From positions 1-20,446 of the forward strand of contig JAEYSJ010000269.1 in NCBI GenBank assembly GCA_023434855.1: a DNA stretch of 20,446 bases, written 5' to 3'. Below the pieces are notes generated by a model. That model was not told the DNA's origin, searched no databases, and saw only the letters and a program-made list of their open reading frames with translations. Shown here one piece after another: positions 15,252 to 20,446 of this stretch (position 1 is its first letter; every line of letters begins with the position of its first letter). Source of the DNA: Bacillota bacterium (GTDB lineage: Bacteria; Bacillota_C; Negativicutes; JAEYSJ01). A program made the translations under genes and the position numbers.

Positions 15252-16200
15252 TATGCTCCCCCAAATAACGATAGTAGTCGCGTACAGCATCTTCCAATTC
15301 CATGAAGCCGCCATCATAGCCAATGTTGTTCAATTTTGTCAGATCCGCTTCAGTAAAGCTCTGGTATTTTCCTTTTAGCCCTTCGGGGAACTCGACATAC
15401 TCGATATGTCCTTTACCTGCTACATTGATAATGCTTTGGGCCACGGCATTAAAAGTTCTCGCTTTGCCTGTACCGCAGTTAAATACGCCACTCTTGCCTG
15501 GATTGTCCCAGAAAAACAAATTTACCTTAACGATATCTTTGACATAAACAAAATCTCTTCTTTGTTCGCCATTGCCGTAGCCGTCTGTTCCTGTAAATAA
15601 GCGAAGTACGTCTTCTTTTTGGAGCTGGCGGTGCAGCTGATAAACTATGGACGCCATCCGTCCTTTGTGGTTTTCCTGTGGACCGAATACGTTAAAATAC
15701 CTAAGTCCCACTACCTGGCTGCCGGCGTCCGGCAACACCTGATTTACATAGCGGTCAAACTGCATTTTCGAAAATGCATACACATTGAGTGCGCCTTCAC
15801 ATTTTTCATTTTCACTGAAACCGTTAAGACCACTCCCGTACACTGAGGCCGAAGAAGCATAAATGAACGGTATTTTGCGGCGCAAGCAAAAATGCAGCAA
15901 CGTTTTGCTGTATTCATAGTTGGTATTCATCATATAATTTCCGTTATACTCCATGGTATCGGAACAAGCGCCGATATGAAATACAACATCAATTTTGCTA
16001 TTTTCATAAATACCATCTTTAAGATCTTCAATGAAATCAATTTTATCTGAGTAATCATAAAAATTCAGTGGGACCAGGTTCTTAAACTTATCACTCTTAC
16101 CTAAGTTGTCAACTAACAGGATATCCTGATGTCCTCTGTCGTTGAGTCCTTTGACAAGGTTGCTGCCGATAAAACCGGCTCCTCCGGTAACAATAATCAT
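15235..16200 (-). CDS. hldD: ADP-L-glycero-D-manno-heptose 6-epimerase
   Basis: SDR epimerase that turns ADP-D-glycero-D-manno-heptose into the L,D form used by heptosyltransferases (last step of the pathway; also named rfaD). The nucleotide-binding loop GGAGFIGSN is at 6-14. The catalytic Ser region ASSASVYGSG starts at 115, and the YxxxK pair is Y141/K145. GACSDT near 77 and RYFNVFGPQE are HldD signatures. At 321 residues it is family length. The ATG has AAAGGATG upstream and follows a GT9 gene after 42 bp; gmhB begins within its last codons. Its presence argues that the cell makes a true heptose-containing LPS core. Confidence 0.95.
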   Translation of the reverse strand: MIIVTGGAGFIGSNLVKGLNDRGHQDILLVDNLGKSDKFKNLVPLNFYDYSDKIDFIEDLKDGIYENSKIDVVFHIGACSDTMEYNGNYMMNTNYEYSKTLLHFCLRRKIPFIYASSASVYGSGLNGFSENEKCEGALNVYAFSKMQFDRYVNQVLPDAGSQVVGLRYFNVFGPQENHKGRMASIVYQLHRQLQKEDVLRLFTGTDGYGNGEQRRDFVYVKDIVKVNLFFWDNPGKSGVFNCGTGKARTFNAVAQSIINVAGKGHIEYVEFPEGLKGKYQSFTEADLTKLNNIGYDGGFMELEDAVRDYYRYLGEHNGYLR

Positions 16201-16242
16201 CTTACATACATCCTTTCTGTTGCAATTTTAAAAAAAATAAAT

Positions 16243-17226
16243 TTACAGAACTAAGAACTTCTGGCATGCACTAAATACCTCTTCCACAGGGATACTATTT
16301 AAGCAGACATGATCATTACAGCGGATATTCCGGCCATCACATGGTGAGCATTGCAAATTCCTTTGGATAACAATAGTATTATTTCTTGGCGCCCAATGCT
16401 TTGCGGAAGTCGAACCATAAATGGCGACAATAGGCACCCCGACTGCGGCCGCAATATGTAAAGGCCCACTGCAGTTGCCAACAAACAGGCTGCACCGGCG
16501 CAAAACCTCCGCCATCCCGGCAAGGGATGTCCGGCCAACCCAATTGGTCGCATTAACGAAATTTGCCTTTGCGGCATCATTGGCCGCCCCCAAAACAACG
16601 ACCTTACAGTCACCAGCTGCGGTTAACTTGTCAATCAGCCCCTGATAGTAAGAAATCGGCCAATCCTTATGTTCTGCCGAAGTAAAAGGAGCAATGGCAA
16701 CCACTTTGCCAGCAGGTGTTATGGATTTAAATAAATTATCAACATTCTCCTGTTCCTGTTGCGTTGCCGGTGAAACATACAGTTTAGTCAGATCACCATT
16801 AATCGCAATACCGATACTATTTCTAATAATATTTGCAAAGTTATACGGTTCATATATCGCTTCTTCATTAGGATCTCGGGGGACTGCATGGGTCATGAAA
16901 AGTCCTCTTTTATGTTTTAATCCGGCTCTGATAGGGACCATTGCCAGAAATGGCATTACAGCACTGCGATACTTAAAATCTAAACATAGCGCAATATCGT
17001 ATCGCCAGATTTGGCGAATAACAGGCCAGATGGGTTGTCCTTTTTCATAGGTGACAACATTATCGATAAAAGATAACCCTGCAACGACATCCTTTACTAT
17101 GGGTCTGACTACAAATGTAATTTTACTATCAGGATACGTATCGTGCAACGATTTTAATATTGGTGTTGAAAGAATTACATCACCAATACCGTTGCAGTTA
17201 AAAACAGCAATTTTTTTTAATAACAT
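16243..17226 (-). CDS. GT9 heptosyltransferase-family protein
   Basis: A 327-residue GT9 protein. FNCNGIGDVILSTPILKSL is the N-terminal Asp loop. IAPFTSAEHKDWPISYYQGL starts the C-terminal domain, VGNCSGPLHIAAAVGVPIVA is the donor-binding region, and CSPCDGRNIRCNDHVC the C-terminal four-Cys cluster. It resembles the GT9 protein at 12632-13609 closely in layout (both have a DI/LALxLDFxYRS segment in the N-terminal half), suggesting an old duplication. The ATG has GGGGGA close upstream and GGAGG further up. It sits between rfaE1 (29 bp) and hldD (42 bp), in the middle of the ADP-heptose genes. Acceptor specificity is unknown. Confidence 0.87.
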   Translation of the reverse strand: MLLKKIAVFNCNGIGDVILSTPILKSLHDTYPDSKITFVVRPIVKDVVAGLSFIDNVVTYEKGQPIWPVIRQIWRYDIALCLDFKYRSAVMPFLAMVPIRAGLKHKRGLFMTHAVPRDPNEEAIYEPYNFANIIRNSIGIAINGDLTKLYVSPATQQEQENVDNLFKSITPAGKVVAIAPFTSAEHKDWPISYYQGLIDKLTAAGDCKVVVLGAANDAAKANFVNATNWVGRTSLAGMAEVLRRCSLFVGNCSGPLHIAAAVGVPIVAIYGSTSAKHWAPRNNTIVIQRNLQCSPCDGRNIRCNDHVCLNSIPVEEVFSACQKFLVL

Positions 17227-17255
17227 CTATATCCCCCAACCTCCGGATGACAGTC

Positions 17256-18251
17256 TTAACAAGACAGCTGCAAAGCATCAAGCAGCTCTTGACGGCTAAT
17301 GGCATATGTACCAACTTTCCCCACAACTATGCCGGCAGCCAGATTGGCTAAATACGCCGCGTCCGCAGCATCAAGCCCTGCGGCCAATGCAGCAGCCAGC
17401 ACGGCAATTACCGTGTCACCGGCGCCGGAAACGTCAAACACTTCCTGGGCATGTGTGGGTATATGCACGCAACGTTTTGCGCCAACTAAACTCAATCCTT
17501 TTTCTGACCTGGTAACGACAATATTTTTTATCTGATAACGCCGCTTAATCAGCTGGGCAATGCGTTTTACGTCCTCATCGCTGTTAGGAATACCGGTGTT
17601 TGCCGCTTCCTGGAGTTCTTTCAGGTTAGGTGTAATGTACGGTACCCCTTTGTATTTTTGCCAATCTGTTCCTTTGGGATCAATCACGATAGGTATGCCC
17701 TTTTCATTGCACTGATCAATACTATAGCGGCATAATGCCGGAGTGCATACACCTTTGGCATAATCGGAAATTATGACACTGCCGATATTTTCTGCGGTTA
17801 GTGCCTGGCCGATATATTCTTTAAGTTGATCTTCCTGAGCTTGATTTACAGGTGCTGCTTCTTCAAAGTCAAGCCTGATCATTTGCTGATGACCGCCAAT
17901 TACCCGCAGCTTGGTAGTAGTAGGACCTTCCTTGACAATCAATCCGTCTTGCACAATCCCCCTGTCATCCAGCAGACCGGACAGAATATTTCTGTTGTCG
18001 TCCTGACCAACTACGCCTGCCAGAAATGTCCTGCAGCCTAGCCGGGCCAAGTTATGGGCCACATTAGCCGCACCGCCCATTGTTTCTTTTTGACTACGCA
18101 CCCGGGTGACAGGTACAGGCGCTTCGGGAGAGATTCGCTTCACTTCACCATAATAATATCTGTCAAGCATAACATCACCAACTACCAGCACTGAACAGCC
18201 AGTTACATCTTGCTCAATAAACTGCAACAACTGATTAATGTTTCTCGGCAT
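17256..18251 (-). CDS. rfaE1: D-glycero-beta-D-manno-heptose-7-phosphate kinase (HldE domain I)
   Basis: PfkB-family sugar kinase that phosphorylates heptose 7-phosphate at C1. VVGDVMLDRYYYGEVKRISP is near the N-terminus and MGGAANVAHNLARLG near residue 60. The ATP-site motif DVSGAGDTV begins at 273, with catalytic base D279. The length of 331 residues equals the kinase half of HldE. The C-terminal adenylyltransferase domain of bifunctional HldE (about 477 residues) is absent: the frame stops and a GT9 gene follows. A separate rfaE2 must therefore lie elsewhere for the pathway to work. The ATG overlaps the stop of the gmhA remnant (TAATG), so its translation depends on that frame being read; its own upstream GAGG is weak. 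Confidence 0.93.
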   Translation of the reverse strand: MPRNINQLLQFIEQDVTGCSVLVVGDVMLDRYYYGEVKRISPEAPVPVTRVRSQKETMGGAANVAHNLARLGCRTFLAGVVGQDDNRNILSGLLDDRGIVQDGLIVKEGPTTTKLRVIGGHQQMIRLDFEEAAPVNQAQEDQLKEYIGQALTAENIGSVIISDYAKGVCTPALCRYSIDQCNEKGIPIVIDPKGTDWQKYKGVPYITPNLKELQEAANTGIPNSDEDVKRIAQLIKRRYQIKNIVVTRSEKGLSLVGAKRCVHIPTHAQEVFDVSGAGDTVIAVLAAALAAGLDAADAAYLANLAAGIVVGKVGTYAISRQELLDALQLSC

Positions 18252-18487
18252 TATAGAGGCACCTCAATCATCTGACAAAAAATATGCCCGATTAAAATAT
18301 GGGCTTCCTGAATTCTGGCGGTAATACCGGACGAGACCTTAATACATATCTCGCTGTTATCAGCTACGTGGCCGCCGTTCTGACTGGTTTCAACTTGCCA
18401 GGCAAAAACGTGATTATAGCCATAGTCATTGCCAACGGCTGTCAAAATGGAGCTGTCGGTAGTAAGGACAATATCATTTATCGACAT
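18251..18487 (-). pseudogene. gmhA: truncated gmhA (sedoheptulose-7-phosphate isomerase) remnant, still in frame
   Basis: The 78-residue product is clearly GmhA-derived but far below the usual 190 or so residues. LTTDSSILTAVGNDYG and HVFAWQVE match the middle of GmhA. TARIQEAHILIGHI matches the C-terminus and keeps the Gln/His pair (Q60, H68; E. coli Q172/H180). Missing are about the first 65-80 residues, with the GNGGSAADAQH loop and the His61/Glu65 pair, and about 40 internal residues with the STSGNS phosphosugar loop, cut between QVE and NGGHVAD. Both losses are in frame. An ATG with AAAGGAG at good spacing follows the previous gene's stop, and the stop is coupled to rfaE1. Catalysis is very unlikely. 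It may be kept as a translational bridge, a scaffold fragment, or simply be decaying. Confidence 0.75.
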
Positions 18488-19602
18488 TATTTATTACTCC
18501 TTTTCTCCGGCAACACATATTTGCCTGGTAATTGTCTAACTAAATTTGTAATTTGTTGAATAGTATGCTGATAAACAGTGTCCACATCAATTTCCCACAT
18601 ACATTCATGCTGGGTGGGGCATTTATGTTTGCCGCAGGGATGACAGTCCAGTGAGGTTCTGATGACAACGCTGGTGTCATTGTAAGGGTAAAAACCGGGA
18701 ACAGGTGAGGGCCCGAACATGGATACCAGCGGCACATGCATTGCCACCGCCACATGCATCGGTCCCGAATCATTCGTTACCAGCGCTGTACATTTTTTTA
18801 GTAAAGCGGCCAGTTCAAGGAGCGTCATACTACCGGTAAAAACTTTTAATAACGGATGATTTTTATTTTTCATCAATGAAATCGTCAGCTGTACCATATC
18901 TATATCCATCGGCCCGCCAAAAAAGGCAATACCGTAACCATCATCCAAAAACCGGTCCGCCAGTTGGGCAAAATACTCGTGCCGCCAGCGTTTTGTCGGC
19001 CAACTGGCGCCGACATTCAGACCGACAACTTTAAGCAGTTTATCCGTATTGGCCTGTCGAAATGATTCAGTCCAAATTTTTTCTGCCGTTTGTTCGGCTT
19101 GGTCATCAAGCCACATTTCAATACCACGGTCATCAATTTTAGTAATGCCCAGAGTTTCGCGCAGAACGTCAAAATGGGCATGTACCTGATGTTTAATAGC
19201 TTTGCGATTTTCTATCGTTTGGTCAAATAACCACTTCAGTCCAAATGTAGCATAGCCAACAATTTTGCCCGCACCACTAAATGCCGCAATAAACGAAGCG
19301 CGTTCATTGGAATGCAAGTTAATTACCAGGTCAAAATGCCGGTCCCTAATCTGTCTAACAAAACTCAAATAATTCATGAAAGTATTATGATAGCCTTTTT
19401 TGTCAATTGTAATTAATTCATCTATATTTTTATTGTATTTTACTAAATCCTGCAATTTAGCGTCAGCCAGCAGTGAAATATGGGCGTCAGGATAATTGGC
19501 GCGCAATGTACGCAGCACAGGCGTTACGAGAAGCAAGTCACCAATATGCATTAAATTTATGACCAGTATCTTTTTGTAATTTCCAATCACTTTCTTTGAC
19601 AC
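18487..19602 (-). CDS. GT9 heptosyltransferase-family protein, WaaQ/WaaF-like
   Basis: A 371-residue GT9 protein, the longest of the four here. INLMHIGDLLLVTPVLRTL is the N-terminal Asp loop. LNVGASWPTKRWRHEYFAQL opens the C-terminal domain, and VTNDSGPMHVAVAMHVPLVS with MFGPSPV is the donor-binding region. The four-Cys cluster is CHPCGKHKCPTQHEC. I kept GTG 19600-19602: it gives a short lead into KKILVINLM, with GGAAAGG about 11 bases upstream. It overlaps the upstream glycosyltransferase by 16 bp, and its stop touches the gmhA remnant's start. It probably adds a heptose to the LPS core; the exact position is not known. Confidence 0.87.
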   Translation of the reverse strand: MSKKVIGNYKKILVINLMHIGDLLLVTPVLRTLRANYPDAHISLLADAKLQDLVKYNKNIDELITIDKKGYHNTFMNYLSFVRQIRDRHFDLVINLHSNERASFIAAFSGAGKIVGYATFGLKWLFDQTIENRKAIKHQVHAHFDVLRETLGITKIDDRGIEMWLDDQAEQTAEKIWTESFRQANTDKLLKVVGLNVGASWPTKRWRHEYFAQLADRFLDDGYGIAFFGGPMDIDMVQLTISLMKNKNHPLLKVFTGSMTLLELAALLKKCTALVTNDSGPMHVAVAMHVPLVSMFGPSPVPGFYPYNDTSVVIRTSLDCHPCGKHKCPTQHECMWEIDVDTVYQHTIQQITNLVRQLPGKYVLPEKRSNK

Positions 19603-20446
19603 AAATTTACCAACCTTTCCACAAAGGACCGTGGTGAAAAGTCCAGATAGGCTCTGAGCAATTCCTGGCGGTACTGTTTTTCCATGCTGGGAAATGTATT
19701 TATAAATTTTGTTAAAGACTGGTGTAAATCACCGGGTTTATTGCCGGAGAACGAACAGCCTATTTTATATTCCCGCAACACTTCCGGATTAATTTCATCA
19801 CTAACAACAACCGGTTTTTGATAGCCAATTGCCGTAAACAGCATACCGGCCCAGTGATAGCGATACCGCGGCGCGGCATATGGCATTAGCAATGCGTCTA
19901 CTGAAGCAATTGCAGACTGCCATTCCTTGCCGAACAAGCCCCGGTGCAAAAACTCGATATTGGGATACTGACCGTACTGAGCAATAATTCGCTCAAAATC
20001 AGCCGTATCTTCCGGTCTCATCGTGGCGCCCTGTACTAAAAGCTTTACCGGATAGGTATATTCCTGGGCCAAATAGGCATCCAGAAATTTATCTAATTTT
20101 TTTTCCCGCCGGTATTGGCCAAAAAAACCCAGACGAAGTGGACGCTGTTCATCAGTCAATTGCTGTCCGCCTGTAAGGAGCAGATCAATGTCGCGGGGAA
20201 TATAAGCAGGCGGACGAATGCAGGACATATTGGCAAAGGTACGCCCTAATATATCGTTGCCAAATGTTAATACAGCCGCTTTGATATTTGTGAAAGAATG
20301 CAATCGCTCAACCTCCCGGAAAAAACGCGGTGCTTCACCGGGATTAACACCATGTATAACGAAAATGACCGGGACAGGTGAATTTCTCAGTATATTTCGG
20401 TTAAGAGCACGCAAATAACGGTACGTAGAAGTAGGAACAATAATAG
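19587..20446 (-). CDS. GT-B glycosyltransferase, GT4-like (5' end off the window)
   Basis: C-terminal 286 or so residues of a glycosyltransferase whose frame stays open to the right edge. A TTG at 20412-20414 has in-frame coding sequence before it (IIVPTSTYRY), so it is not the true start. PLRLGFFGQYRREKKLDKFLD begins the C-terminal Rossmann domain. Further on, VDALLMPYAAPRYRYHWAGM and YQKPVVVSDEINPEVL form the nucleotide-sugar region. There is no perfect GT4 EGFG motif, so the fit is to a divergent GT4/GT1-like group. Its stop overlaps the following GT9 gene by 16 bp, placing it at the head of the heptose block. Sugar and acceptor are unknown. Confidence 0.75.
   Translation of the reverse strand, partial: IIVPTSTYRYLRALNRNILRNSPVPVIFVIHGVNPGEAPRFFREVERLHSFTNIKAAVLTFGNDILGRTFANMSCIRPPAYIPRDIDLLLTGGQQLTDEQRPLRLGFFGQYRREKKLDKFLDAYLAQEYTYPVKLLVQGATMRPEDTADFERIIAQYGQYPNIEFLHRGLFGKEWQSAIASVDALLMPYAAPRYRYHWAGMLFTAIGYQKPVVVSDEINPEVLREYKIGCSFSGNKPGDLHQSLTKFINTFPSMEKQYRQELLRAYLDFSPRSFVERLVNLCQRK

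Noticed and set aside
15252..15323. Longer N-terminus for gmhB
   Set aside because: The extra 24 codons overlap hldD, do not look like GmhB, and the ATG at 15251 has a strong GGGGGAG and the family's usual start.
16299..16613. Minus-strand frame of 104 codons inside a GT9 gene
   Set aside because: Nested in a shifted frame of 16243-17226, which carries the conserved GT9 motifs; no independent ribosome binding site seen.

Overview
The whole window reads as one surface-polysaccharide (LPS core and O-chain) locus. Every convincing gene is on the minus strand, so transcription runs from base 20446 towards base 1. Two features together suggest the host. ADP-heptose and heptosyltransferase genes imply an outer membrane with LPS. 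AGGAG-type ribosome binding sites, low-to-moderate GC and a good match to a sigma-H-type promoter point to a Firmicute. I infer a diderm, spore-forming Firmicute (Negativicutes, Sporomusaceae-like); no marker gene here proves this.

Block 1 (20446 to about 12632, higher GC) is the inner-core heptose block. In transcription order it holds a 5'-truncated GT-B glycosyltransferase, a GT9 heptosyltransferase, a strikingly shortened gmhA remnant, the heptose-7-phosphate kinase rfaE1, a second GT9 gene, the epimerase hldD, the phosphatase gmhB, and two further GT9 genes. It makes and transfers ADP-heptose. The nucleotidyltransferase half of HldE (RfaE2) and a full-length GmhA are not in the window.

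Block 2 (about 12618 to 7249, much more AT-rich) is the outer-core or O-chain assembly block: two GT2 glycosyltransferases, a membrane O-acyltransferase, a GT-B-like glycosyltransferase and an O-antigen ligase/polymerase-family membrane protein. Two open, start-less stretches (9501-9617 and 7139-7258) look like 3' ends of lost genes and suggest the block was assembled by replacement.

A stem-loop terminator (7121-7149) and an AT-rich regulatory region of about 450 bp, with a sigma-H-type promoter at 6871-6899, separate block 2 from block 3.

Block 3 (6793 to 1) is the export and sugar-nucleotide block: WbaP-type initiating phosphoglycosyltransferase, the ABC exporter Wzm/Wzt (Wzt has a C-terminal substrate-binding domain), then RfbF, RfbG and a sugar C-methyltransferase. 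The last three should make a CDP-linked C-methyl-6-deoxyhexose. WbaP would start the chain on undecaprenyl phosphate, the glycosyltransferases extend it, Wzm/Wzt export it, and the ligase joins it to the heptose-containing core.

I saw no tRNA, rRNA, CRISPR array, insertion sequence or convincing plus-strand gene.
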